A stretch of DNA of 64,000 nt from UBA2336 sp965227265 (GTDB lineage: Bacteria > Bacteroidota > Bacteroidia > Cytophagales > Cyclobacteriaceae). This document shows, piece by piece, positions 41,515 to 49,758 of this stretch. Position 1 is the stretch's first letter. The number at the start of each line of letters is the position of its first letter. Where the stretch lies: the NCBI GenBank assembly GCA_965227265.1, contig OZ245738.1:992001-1056000 (forward strand), written 5' to 3'. The position numbers were made by a program, and so were the translations under genes. The notes beneath the pieces are model-generated. The model was not told where the DNA came from and did not search any database. It saw only the letters and a list, made by a program, of their open reading frames with translations.

Positions 41515-42489
41515 ATGAATCGCTATATCCAAACATACTGTATCGCATCATTATTCACGCTTGCATTTCTTTTTTCGTGTGATGAAGAAGAGCATGAACC
41601 CGCAACGATCACATTTTATCCGGCACTGAACGGCTTGGGTACTGAACCTGAACAAAATACTTCGGGGTCACCCTTTACGGTTGTTCTACGAACTTCACGC
41701 GTAATGGCGCAGGATTCCAGAGTAAACATTCGGGTCTCTGGTACGGGAGCAGGCTACGGAAATTCATATACAACATTTCCACCCCAACTTGAACCGGGCG
41801 TTGTAACCGTTACGGTTCCTAAAGGTGAAGTTGAAACGTCTTTTACGTTCACCCCAAAAAATGACGGGATCTTTATTCCGACTGATTATCATTACACGTT
41901 TACCATTGATGAAACAAGTAATGAAATCCGCTCGATCGGGCAGAAGAATTTCTCAATGACCGTTACCGATAACACGGCTGCATTCTTATTGGATAGCAGT
42001 TGTCCCAGTACAAACTTTACAGAACATGTTGTATCCGGGCCCAGCACGTGGGGATGTTCAGGTTTCGGTTTTCCGGATGAAGCTTCTTCAAACACCTGCC
42101 GTGAAGCCAATGCATTTAACAAAGGTGGTACCGTAGGTAGTAACTCTTACCTTATAACAACAAACCCGATCGATGGTACCCAATACAATAACCTTTATGT
42201 AAGCGCACAGGTTTACTCAAGGTTTACCGGTAATGGTGGAATTAAATTTTTATACAGCATTAATTATTCAGGAACCGGAGATCCGGAAGCGGATGGTGTA
42301 ACCTGGACGGAACTCACTACAATCAATGAACTTCTTCCGGCAGCCGGAACACAAGATTGGAAAGGTGTAGCTCAATTTATTGAGAACATAGGGGATGAGC
42401 CGGTTTACATTGCCATTCAGCATGCAGGCGGTACAACATCGTCTTCTTCAAGCTGGCGGATTGATGATTTTTCGATTAAAGCAAACTAA
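41515..42489 (+). CDS. Surface lipoprotein with choice-of-anchor-J-like C-terminal domain (1)
   Basis: Lipobox FLFSCDEEEHE: Cys followed by Asp-Glu-Glu-Glu, a strong surface-export pattern. The first half resembles a Calx-beta/immunoglobulin-like sandwich (SPFTVVLRTSR, VTVPKGEVETSFTF). The second half (HVVSGPSTWGCSGFGFPDE, ANAFNKGGTVGSNSYLIT, NPIDGTQYNNLYVS, and the end SSSSWRIDDFSIKAN) is the choice-of-anchor-J type. The ATG at 41515 is used; an upstream start would overlap the receptor and place residues before the signal. 8 nt after the receptor stop. Paralogue of the next gene. Probably binds substrate for the receptor. Confidence 0.75.
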   Translation: MNRYIQTYCIASLFTLAFLFSCDEEEHEPATITFYPALNGLGTEPEQNTSGSPFTVVLRTSRVMAQDSRVNIRVSGTGAGYGNSYTTFPPQLEPGVVTVTVPKGEVETSFTFTPKNDGIFIPTDYHYTFTIDETSNEIRSIGQKNFSMTVTDNTAAFLLDSSCPSTNFTEHVVSGPSTWGCSGFGFPDEASSNTCREANAFNKGGTVGSNSYLITTNPIDGTQYNNLYVSAQVYSRFTGNGGIKFLYSINYSGTGDPEADGVTWTELTTINELLPAAGTQDWKGVAQFIENIGDEPVYIAIQHAGGTTSSSSSWRIDDFSIKAN

Positions 42490-42492
42490 CGT

Positions 42493-43476
42493 ATGAAGCA
42501 TTTATATAAAAGTATTCTGGTCGGATTTGCAGCCTTTGCACTTGGCTGTGATAACGATGATAATAAATTTTCCATAAAGCCATCCTTAGGGTTTATGCAA
42601 AGCGAAGGAGTGATCGCGCAGAGCGAAACCACCGGTACACGAATCCGCTTTTACTCGAATATTGAAATTACCGAACCTGTTACCGTTCAGATAGCTGTCA
42701 ACAATGTAAGCGGACTTGAGTACGGAATTGGGTATACTACTGACCCGGCTGCGGTTGATAACATCATTACCGTTACGATTGATCCAGAAGATGGGATACC
42801 TTCATTTTTTGTGTTGCCTATTGAAACAGGTGCCGAAGAATCCAAGCGAATTGAGTTTGAGATTATTTCCGTGGAAGGAAATGGATTGGAGCTTTCGCAA
42901 GCAGCAGCCCGTTTGTATAAACTGGCTATCTCAGGCTTTGAAGAAGTTATCCCGGTAACGCTTTCGTTTGATTTTAATACATGCTCAACTGACTATGTGA
43001 TGCCAGCAGGATTTATTGAAGTATTTGAATCGGGCTCTCAAACAAACAGAGGATGGGGTTGCAGGGGATTAGGAAGAAATGGCTCGCGTGCTCCGCGTGC
43101 CAGCGCTTTCGTAGGCACAACGGCTACTGGATACGACAAAGCTTGGATGATTATGAATCCAATCGCCATTAGTGCAGGCGCAGATGTTACGATTAATTTC
43201 TGGACTTATTCTCAATTTGCAGGTCCTGGAAAAGTAAGTGTAAAATGGTCTAAGGATTATGCCGGTAGTGGCGATCCGCATGCTGCTACTTGGACAACCT
43301 TATCTTCTTTGGACAGTCAGTTTCCGGCTGCTAATAGTCTCACGTGGACAAATGTAACGGGTGAATTCAGTAACATTTTTGGATCTGCGGTATACATTGC
43401 CTTCGTGTGGACAGAAGGAACAGCTGCATCCTCAACAGCCTACGATATTGATGACTTAACAATAACTGTTGAATAA
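42493..43476 (+). CDS. Surface lipoprotein with choice-of-anchor-J-like C-terminal domain (2)
   Basis: Same architecture as the preceding gene: lipobox FALGCDNDDNK with acidic residues after Cys; Calx-beta-like N half (ITVTIDPEDGIPSFFVLP); and C half with AGFIEVFESGSQTNRGWGCR, MIMNPIAISAGADVTINFWT, YAGSGDPHAATWTTLSSL and the end AYDIDDLTITVE. Identity with its neighbour is limited to pattern, so the duplication is old. Gap of 3 nt. A role in capturing or presenting nucleic acid to the receptor is inferred from position only. Confidence 0.75.
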   Translation: MKHLYKSILVGFAAFALGCDNDDNKFSIKPSLGFMQSEGVIAQSETTGTRIRFYSNIEITEPVTVQIAVNNVSGLEYGIGYTTDPAAVDNIITVTIDPEDGIPSFFVLPIETGAEESKRIEFEIISVEGNGLELSQAAARLYKLAISGFEEVIPVTLSFDFNTCSTDYVMPAGFIEVFESGSQTNRGWGCRGLGRNGSRAPRASAFVGTTATGYDKAWMIMNPIAISAGADVTINFWTYSQFAGPGKVSVKWSKDYAGSGDPHAATWTTLSSLDSQFPAANSLTWTNVTGEFSNIFGSAVYIAFVWTEGTAASSTAYDIDDLTITVE

Positions 43477-43501
43477 AATTTTAACCTGTAAATACAATCT
43501 T

Positions 43502-46180
43502 ATGATAAAATCGAATAATCCTTTTTGGCTGCTAAGCCGGATAACATCAGTCCTTGCAATTTTTGGATTGCTGCTGGTTGTTTCATGTGGTAAAGATGAT
43601 GAAGAGCCCAAAGGCATCTCTATTGTACAGTTTACCAATGAAGCACAAACTATTGCTGAAAACGGAACAACTACTACCATCAATATTCCTTTTGATAAAG
43701 CTGCTGCTAGGAGTGGTACCATCACCGTAACCTTAACAGAAGGCACCGGAACTATATACGGTACACATTTTTCAACAAGCCCAAATGGTACTACAGGCTC
43801 TATTGATATTGAAGTTGCTAAAGGTCAAACATCAGCTCAGTTTACGGTTTCACCAGTAAACAATGGCTCGCTGGCCGATGATAAATCGGTTGTGTTCACG
43901 ATCTCAGAAGTAACAAGTGGTTTTGAAATCGGAACGAAGGATTCAAACACCATCACCATTACCGATGATGAAGGCCCAACGGCAGCAAACTTTGCAACCG
44001 CATCAAGCACCACAGTTGAAAATCTATCTGCGGGTATTGATGTAACAATTAATCTTACCAATGCTGCACCTGGCGCAGGTACGATTACAGTAGGCTTTAC
44101 ATCAACAACGGCAGTTTATACAACCAATTTTACAACGGAACCTGCTGCAACTGCTGGTGAATTCGATGTTGCTGTAGCCGAAGGTGCGACTAGTGTCAAG
44201 TTCAAAGTTAAACCAGTCGATGACGGTTCAGTTAATGCAACGCGTGAAATAACGTTTACCTTAACGGAAGCAACCGGAGCTGTTGTGCTAGGTACTGCGA
44301 TAACCGAACATGATTTTAGCATCACAGATAACGAAACTCCTTCCGTGGCAACTTTTGACGAGGAAGATGGATCGGTTAGCGAAGGTAACGAAGAGGGTAT
44401 AGAAGTTCCGGTTACGTTTACACCTACCACGAACGGCACGGGCACACTTGTTATAACATTTGCCGGAGCAGAATATGGTGATGATTTTGCGACAGAACCA
44501 GCAGCCGTTGACGGAAAGATTACACTTAACGTTGCAACCTCAGCAGCGACAGCAAGCTTCACTGTCATCCCTACAGATGACAGCGAAGAAACTGCTAACC
44601 GTGAAATTACATTCACGTTAAGCCAGTCAACCGGTATTGTTACACTGGGAGCAAGCGACAAAACATTTGACCTGACGATAGAAGATGATGATGCAGTTGA
44701 AACAATCGCAGAAGTAAGAGCAGATTTTCCGGGAACAACAACAGACATAACAACCTCGAAGAAAATTCATGGCGTAGTTACATCTTCTAATCCGCAAGTA
44801 AATACAAATAACATTTGGGTTCAGGATGCAACAGGCGGTATTGTTGTGCGTCTTGTAGCGGCCAATAACAATGCAATCAAACGAGGTGATGAGGTAACCA
44901 TCGAATTAAATGGTGGTCAATATTTAGAATTTTTCGGCTTGCTTCAAGTTCAGAATGTACCGAATGCCAATGTGGTAGTTGATAATCAGGATGTGACACT
45001 TCCTGCACCTGAAGTAATAACAGTTGCTCAGCTTAATTCTGGCGCTTTTGAAGGTAAGCTTGTTCGTATTAACGATGTTGCCTTCGTAGACGCGAACGGA
45101 ACGGCTACGATGTCAGGAACGCGTGTTGTTTCAAATGGTACGGTATCGACCAATGTTAGAACTGAAGCTACAGCACCGCATACCGCTTCTGTATTGCCTT
45201 ACGGTTTTGGTACGATAACTGGTCTTGCAGGTGAGAACGTAGGCGCACAGATCATTCCGATTTCATTTGCAGATGATGTATTTGCAAGTACCGTAACAGG
45301 AAATATTTCAATTACTCAGTCGCTGACAGATTTTGGAACAGTAAATAATGCTGCTGAATCAGCAAGTCAATCGTATACGGTAACAGGTGTTACGTTAACC
45401 CATGACATTGTTATTACTCCATCTGGTGGTTACAAAGTCTCAACTAACAATGTTGATTTCTCTACTTCAGCGACACTTTCGCCTGTGGGAGGAACGGTTT
45501 ACGTAAAATTCGCTCCGGCAACTGGTGTTAATCAAGTTATTGCTGGAACCATTACGCATAAATCACTCGGTGTTGCATCGGCAGTTGTAAATGTAACAGG
45601 AACTGAAGCGGGTAATGTTGCAGGTGGTGGAACACTAATGATTTATGAAGTATATGGCGCTGGAGGTAATGGAGGTGCTACCTATAATCAGGACTATGTT
45701 GTTTTATACAATGGAACAAGTGCATCAATTGACTTGAGCACCTACTCAGTTCACTACTCTTCAGCTACAGGAACCTTTGGTGCAGCAAATAATTCTGTTT
45801 TGGGCGGAACAATTGAAGCAGGAAAATATTTCTTAATCAAGTTAGCCTCTGGTGTTAATGGTAGTTCCTTGCCTACTATTACCGCAGAATTCTCAACAGC
45901 AAACACATCGTTTGGTACGCCTATTAACATGGCTGCCGGAGCCGGTGTAATTGCGCTGGTTAAAGATGTTAACATAGCAGTTGCATTAACAGGTGCAGCA
46001 GATTCAAGAATAGGTGATTTAGTCGGTTTTGGAAGTACAGCAACTAAATTTGAAGGCACTGGCCCAACTGAAGCTCCTTCAGCAACAAAATCAGTCCAGC
46101 GCAAGAACATTACCGATACAAATAATAACGCAAACGATTTTCAAGGAGTTAGTCCGCCTAATCTTGCTTACTTGCAATAA
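43502..46180 (+). CDS. Large surface lipoprotein: Calx-beta repeats, DUF5689 OB-fold-like and lamin-tail domains
   Basis: Lipobox VVSCGKDDEEPKG (Cys29) with a following acidic run. Three Calx-beta units of ~115 residues occupy about 40-390 (each ends in TITDDEG, SITDNET or TIEDDD). A DUF5689/YhcR-like OB-fold region follows (AEVRADFPG, KIHGVVTSSN, NNIWVQDATGGIVVRL, KLVRINDVAF; about 395-585), then an Ig-like domain (SLTDFGTVNNAAESASQSYT) and a C-terminal lamin-tail domain (LMIYEVYGAGGNGGATYNQDY to the end). OB-fold plus lamin-tail is the accessory set of ExeM/NucH-type extracellular nucleases, here without the catalytic domain. The ATG at 43502 is chosen. Followed by a terminator. Confidence 0.85.
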   Translation: MIKSNNPFWLLSRITSVLAIFGLLLVVSCGKDDEEPKGISIVQFTNEAQTIAENGTTTTINIPFDKAAARSGTITVTLTEGTGTIYGTHFSTSPNGTTGSIDIEVAKGQTSAQFTVSPVNNGSLADDKSVVFTISEVTSGFEIGTKDSNTITITDDEGPTAANFATASSTTVENLSAGIDVTINLTNAAPGAGTITVGFTSTTAVYTTNFTTEPAATAGEFDVAVAEGATSVKFKVKPVDDGSVNATREITFTLTEATGAVVLGTAITEHDFSITDNETPSVATFDEEDGSVSEGNEEGIEVPVTFTPTTNGTGTLVITFAGAEYGDDFATEPAAVDGKITLNVATSAATASFTVIPTDDSEETANREITFTLSQSTGIVTLGASDKTFDLTIEDDDAVETIAEVRADFPGTTTDITTSKKIHGVVTSSNPQVNTNNIWVQDATGGIVVRLVAANNNAIKRGDEVTIELNGGQYLEFFGLLQVQNVPNANVVVDNQDVTLPAPEVITVAQLNSGAFEGKLVRINDVAFVDANGTATMSGTRVVSNGTVSTNVRTEATAPHTASVLPYGFGTITGLAGENVGAQIIPISFADDVFASTVTGNISITQSLTDFGTVNNAAESASQSYTVTGVTLTHDIVITPSGGYKVSTNNVDFSTSATLSPVGGTVYVKFAPATGVNQVIAGTITHKSLGVASAVVNVTGTEAGNVAGGGTLMIYEVYGAGGNGGATYNQDYVVLYNGTSASIDLSTYSVHYSSATGTFGAANNSVLGGTIEAGKYFLIKLASGVNGSSLPTITAEFSTANTSFGTPINMAAGAGVIALVKDVNIAVALTGAADSRIGDLVGFGSTATKFEGTGPTEAPSATKSVQRKNITDTNNNANDFQGVSPPNLAYLQ

Positions 46181-46208
46181 GTTGTTAGCAAGTTTTTTCC
46201 TTTATAAT

Positions 46209-46240
46209 AAAAGCCCTGGCACTCAGCCGGGCTTTTATTT
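46209..46240 (+). terminator. Rho-independent terminator after the receptor/lipoprotein operon
   Basis: AAAAGCCC (46209-46216) pairs with GGGCTTTT (46229-46236) around a 12-nt loop, followed by ATTT. Confidence 0.75.
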
Positions 46241-46255
46241 GAATCTTGGTATACT

Positions 46256-47167
46256 ATGAAAAGAATTTTTGTACTGCTATTTGTTTTCGTTTGTGTAATC
46301 TCCTGTCAGGAAGAAATTACTGAACAGGTTCCATTAAATGATCATCAAACCGATCCCGATCCTCCGGATGATCCCGATCCGGACGATGATGAAGATCTTG
46401 CTATTGGGGAAGATAACAGCAACCTCATGTTAGGCAATCCAAGCGATGCAGAGCATGATATTGCGGATGAGAATAATTACCTGATGGTTAAGGATTATTA
46501 CGTGTTGTCGTATAACCGGAGCAGGGCAATAGCAAACTGGGTAAGCTGGTATGTTGGCCCAACCTGGTTAGGAGATGCTGAACGGAGTGATGCTTATGGA
46601 CCCGACAGCGAACTCCCTGCCAGCTGGTTTCACGTTACGGATGGATCGTATACGGGAAGTGGATTTTCGCGTGGCCACAATTGTCCTTCGGCTGATCGTA
46701 CATCATCCGATGCTGCAAACGAAGCTACTTTCTTAATGACCAACATGATCCCGCAAGTGCAGGAAAACAACGGTGGCGTTTGGGAGAATCTGGAAGCATA
46801 CATCAGGACTAAAGTTAATTCCGGATCGGAAGCTTTTGTTATTATGGGTAATTATGGTGTTGGCGGAACTGATACCAATAACGTTTATAAAGAATCGATT
46901 GCCGGTGGCGCAATTGCGGTTCCTAAATTTATCTGGAAAGTAGTGGTGATTATCCCGCAAGGCAATGGAGATCTAGGCCGGATTACAAATGCTACGCGCG
47001 TAATAGCCGTCAATACACCTAATAGTAAAACGATCTCAGGCAGTTGGGGAAGCTTCCGCGTTTCAGTTGATGCTATTGAGACTGCAACAGGATTGGATTT
47101 ATTATCTATTCTCCCGGATGATGTTGAAGTTGCAGTGGAAGCTCGTGTGGATAACGAAAGTATCTAA
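46256..47167 (+). CDS. Surface lipoprotein DNA/RNA non-specific endonuclease
   Basis: Lipobox VISCQEEI (Cys17) with two acidic residues after Gln, then a long Asp/Pro linker (TDPDPPDDPDPDDDEDL), as in surface-exposed lipoproteins. Catalytic domain of the Serratia nuclease (NUC/beta-beta-alpha metal) family: VSWYVGPTWLG, FSRGHNCPSADRT with general base His141, FLMTNMIPQVQENNGGVWENLE (quoted in part) with the Mg-binding Asn, and VPKFIWKVVVI. The usual DRGH reads SRGH here. It should degrade DNA and RNA to oligonucleotides at the cell surface. Separate transcript after a terminator; the 3' end has a bidirectional terminator. Confidence 0.9.
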   Translation: MKRIFVLLFVFVCVISCQEEITEQVPLNDHQTDPDPPDDPDPDDDEDLAIGEDNSNLMLGNPSDAEHDIADENNYLMVKDYYVLSYNRSRAIANWVSWYVGPTWLGDAERSDAYGPDSELPASWFHVTDGSYTGSGFSRGHNCPSADRTSSDAANEATFLMTNMIPQVQENNGGVWENLEAYIRTKVNSGSEAFVIMGNYGVGGTDTNNVYKESIAGGAIAVPKFIWKVVVIIPQGNGDLGRITNATRVIAVNTPNSKTISGSWGSFRVSVDAIETATGLDLLSILPDDVEVAVEARVDNESI

Positions 47168-47185
47168 CCTAAAAAGTTCATATAA

Positions 47186-47215
47186 AATAAAACCCGGCCA
47201 TCACCGGGTTTTATT
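47186..47215. terminator. Bidirectional terminator between endonuclease and DUF4159 genes
   Basis: Perfect 12-bp stem AATAAAACCCGG/CCGGGTTTTATT with a 6-nt loop; T-rich on both strands at the outer ends. Confidence 0.85.
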
Positions 47216-47235
47216 ATTGCTCCACGCTGATCGGA

Positions 47236-47904
47236 TTACTTCGAAACGGTAAAACAATACGAAATCAGATTGGCGCCCATTTGTAACGCGAGTTGATGCT
47301 TAGCTTCAGGAGTATTGTGTACCCGAATATCTTCCCAACCATTGCCCAGATCACATTCATACGAATAGAATAAAACTAGTCTGCCTTCATACAATAAGCC
47401 AAAGCCTTGTGCCGGTTTACCATCATGCTCATGAATTTTAGGAAGACCTTTAGCAAATTCATATTTCTGGTGATACACTGCGTGATCATAGGGAAGCTCA
47501 ACCAACTCCAGTTCAGGAAATACTTTCTTTAATTCGATCCGGATGTATTTATCTAATCCGTAATTATCATCGATATGTAAAAAGCCGCCCCCGATCAGGT
47601 AGTTTCTTAAATTCGCTGCATCACTCTCGCTGAACACAACGTTGCCGTGGCCGGTCATGTAAATGTACGGGTAGAGGTAGAGCTCTTTGCTGCTCACCTC
47701 CACTACATCTTCCTCGGCTGCTAGTCCGGTGTTTAGCGCGGTGTTACAAAACTTGATCAGGTTGGGCAATGCAGTTTTATTGGCATACCAATCGCCACCG
47801 CCACCATACTTAAGTTTTGCTATTTTTACTGAACCTTGAGCTCCGGCAGCCAGGCTTACGCCTAGTAGTAGCAACGTGAAAAGTGAATTTTGAAGTATCC
47901 GCAT
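47236..47904 (-). CDS. DUF4159 secreted protein
   Basis: Signal peptide (LLLLGVSLAAGAQ) and the DUF4159 core: VKIAKLKYGGGGDWYANKTA, YLYPYIYMTGHGNVVFSES, LRNYLIGGGFLHIDDNYG, ELVELPYDHAVYHQKYEF and EGRLVLFYSYECDLGNGWED. Glutamine-amidotransferase-like fold by family description. Function unknown; larger DUF4159 proteins sit in MoxR/DUF58/Bat clusters, and a DUF58 gene is in this window but 42 kb away. Ends at a strong terminator shared with the endonuclease gene. Confidence 0.87.
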   Translation of the reverse strand: MRILQNSLFTLLLLGVSLAAGAQGSVKIAKLKYGGGGDWYANKTALPNLIKFCNTALNTGLAAEEDVVEVSSKELYLYPYIYMTGHGNVVFSESDAANLRNYLIGGGFLHIDDNYGLDKYIRIELKKVFPELELVELPYDHAVYHQKYEFAKGLPKIHEHDGKPAQGFGLLYEGRLVLFYSYECDLGNGWEDIRVHNTPEAKHQLALQMGANLISYCFTVSK

Positions 47905-47990
47905 TTTAATAAGAACTAACGATTAAACCCTGTACTAGTTAACGAGTCTAACCGCCAAAACAAGCAAAAATTGCGTATAAACGCTAAAGC

Positions 47991-48878
47991 ATGATGAAAA
48001 CCCGCTCTTTTTTGATTCGAATGGTTTCGCTACTGGCAATGAGTAGCCTGGGGTTAGCTATTTCCTGTTCAGAAAATGATGAATCGCAATTCAGTAAGGA
48101 AGCTTCCTATGCTGCAGAAGAATCAAATATCGATGCCTATTATGCTGATGCAGATGACATGGCCGGAATAGCTGTATCCGAGAGCGATGAAACCGAAGGT
48201 GGTAAAGTGCCAGCCGGTGCGCGACAATTGGAAGTTAATGATGACCGCTTTTGTAATGGAATCTCAATCTCATTATCAAACATTATTTTAATAATAGGTG
48301 ATATTACCATTGACTTCGGTGACGGATGTTCAGATGCCCGGCAAAACATTCGTAAAGGAAAAATAAAAATCCACTTTGAAGGCCGAAAATTCCGCCCGGG
48401 TTCAAGCATCTCCATTTCATTTGAAAACTATGAGATCAATGGTATAAAGCTAAACGGTATTCGAACCTTAACGAACTTATCTAATAGTACGGTGGATGAA
48501 CCTAAGTTTCAGATTGAGCTTGAGAATGGATCGGTTGAATGGGATGGAAATACCGCAACACGTGAGCATTGTTTTGTGGCTACCTGGGATCGGGGAATTA
48601 TCCTGGCACCAGGCGATGATCTTCTGCGCATTGCTCAGTGCGCAGCTGCAGACGCAGCTGCAGAAGGCATAAACCTTGATGGAGTTCACTACAAAGTATT
48701 CATTGAAGAAGCGCTTGTCTACAAAAGAGGTTGCCCGATGGCTATTTCCGGAGTGAAGCGATTTGTTGAAGCAAATACCGGCAAAGAAATTATAATTGAC
48801 TATGGCAGTGGTACTTGTGATACCAATATTGCCATAACGGTTAATGGAAATATCCACAACATCCGCTCCCGCAGGTAG
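47991..48878 (+). CDS. Hypothetical cysteine-containing lipoprotein
   Basis: Lipoprotein signal (SLGLAISCSENDESQ). A Ser/Glu/Asp/Ala-rich linker spans about 30-80. The folded part has strand-rich segments (NGISISLSNIILIIGDITIDFGDGC, quoted in part, then KGKIKIHFEGRKFRPGSSI, GVKRFVEANTGKEIIIDYGSG) and conserved-looking cysteines at intervals, suggesting disulfides. The repeated DFGDGC/DYGSGTC motifs hint at an internal duplication. Starts at either of two adjacent ATGs. Family not recognised. A strong terminator follows 24 nt after the stop. Confidence 0.65.
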   Translation: MMKTRSFLIRMVSLLAMSSLGLAISCSENDESQFSKEASYAAEESNIDAYYADADDMAGIAVSESDETEGGKVPAGARQLEVNDDRFCNGISISLSNIILIIGDITIDFGDGCSDARQNIRKGKIKIHFEGRKFRPGSSISISFENYEINGIKLNGIRTLTNLSNSTVDEPKFQIELENGSVEWDGNTATREHCFVATWDRGIILAPGDDLLRIAQCAAADAAAEGINLDGVHYKVFIEEALVYKRGCPMAISGVKRFVEANTGKEIIIDYGSGTCDTNIAITVNGNIHNIRSRR

Positions 48879-48902
48879 ATATAAAAACGAGATTCTTTTC
48901 AC

Positions 48903-48940
48903 AAAAAGCCCGGCACTAAACCCGGGCTTTTTTGTTTTCT
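48903..48940 (+). terminator. Rho-independent terminator before thyA
   Basis: AAAAAGCCCGG (48903-48913) pairs with CCGGGCTTTTT from 48922, 8-nt loop, then TTGTTTTC. Confidence 0.85.
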
Positions 48941-48963
48941 TTGTAGTTAAATCTGTCCACAAC

Positions 48964-49758
48964 ATGAAGCAATACCTTGACCTGATGAAAGACATCCTCG
49001 AAACCGGGGCTTCTAAAACGGATCGCACAGGAACAGGTACACTTTCGGTTTTTGGACGACAATTAAGATTTGACCTGGCGAAAGGTTTTCCATTGCTTAC
49101 CACTAAAAAGCTTCACACGCGGTCGATCTTCATTGAATTGTTGTGGTTTTTGAAAGGCGATACGAACATTAAATATCTTCATGATCATGGCGTAACCATT
49201 TGGGATGAATGGGCGGATGAGAATGGAGATCTGGGTCCGGTTTATGGACATCAGTGGAGAAGCTGGCCAACACCCAACGGCCAAACAATCGACCAGATCA
49301 CCAATGTTTTAAATCAGCTCAAACAAAAACCTGATTCCAGAAGACATATCGTATCTGCCTGGAACCCGTCTGAAGTTGATAAGATGGCGTTGCCACCGTG
49401 TCATACCATGTTTCAGTTTTACGTGGCCGATGGAAAATTATCGTGTCAGCTTTATCAGCGTAGTGCAGATTATTTTTTAGGCGTTCCGTTTAACATTGCT
49501 TCCTACGCGTTGCTTACACATATGTTTGCGCAACAGCTAGATCTGCAGCCGGGAGATTTTGTCTGGACAGGAGGAGATGTTCATTTATACACCAATCACC
49601 TTGACCAAGCAAGGCTGCAACTCTCACGTGAACCGTTTGAATTACCGCAGCTTAACATCCGCAGAAAACCAGCTTCGATCTTCGAGTACCAATACGAAGA
49701 TTTTGAAATCGTTAACTATCAAACCCATCCGGGAATAAAGGCGCCCATTGCGGTATGA
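48964..49758 (+). CDS. thyA: Thymidylate synthase
   Basis: Makes dTMP from dUMP using methylene-tetrahydrofolate. The protein is colinear with E. coli ThyA: DRTGTGTLSVFG, GFPLLTTKKLH, TIWDEWADENGDLGPVYG, PDSRRHIVSAWN, PPCHTMFQFYV with the catalytic cysteine at 146, and the end HPGIKAPIAV. The ATG at 48964 (MKQYLDLMKD) gives 264 residues, the exact E. coli length; a longer in-frame extension upstream runs through the preceding terminator and is rejected. Works with the dCMP deaminase encoded at 17301. Overlaps the next gene by 4 nt. Confidence 0.98.
   Translation: MKQYLDLMKDILETGASKTDRTGTGTLSVFGRQLRFDLAKGFPLLTTKKLHTRSIFIELLWFLKGDTNIKYLHDHGVTIWDEWADENGDLGPVYGHQWRSWPTPNGQTIDQITNVLNQLKQKPDSRRHIVSAWNPSEVDKMALPPCHTMFQFYVADGKLSCQLYQRSADYFLGVPFNIASYALLTHMFAQQLDLQPGDFVWTGGDVHLYTNHLDQARLQLSREPFELPQLNIRRKPASIFEYQYEDFEIVNYQTHPGIKAPIAV

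Noticed and set aside
44116..44748. Antisense frame of 210 codons inside the Calx-beta gene
   Set aside because: Shadow of the repetitive Thr/Ser/Val-rich coding strand; Ser/Val-rich product with no recognisable fold and no promoter.
48844..48963. 40-codon N-terminal extension of ThyA
   Set aside because: It runs through the previous gene's terminator, and the E. coli-length start at 48964 is exact.
48477..49103. Antisense frame of 208 codons across the hypothetical lipoprotein and thyA start
   Set aside because: Crosses two well-supported genes and a terminator on the other strand; no domain.
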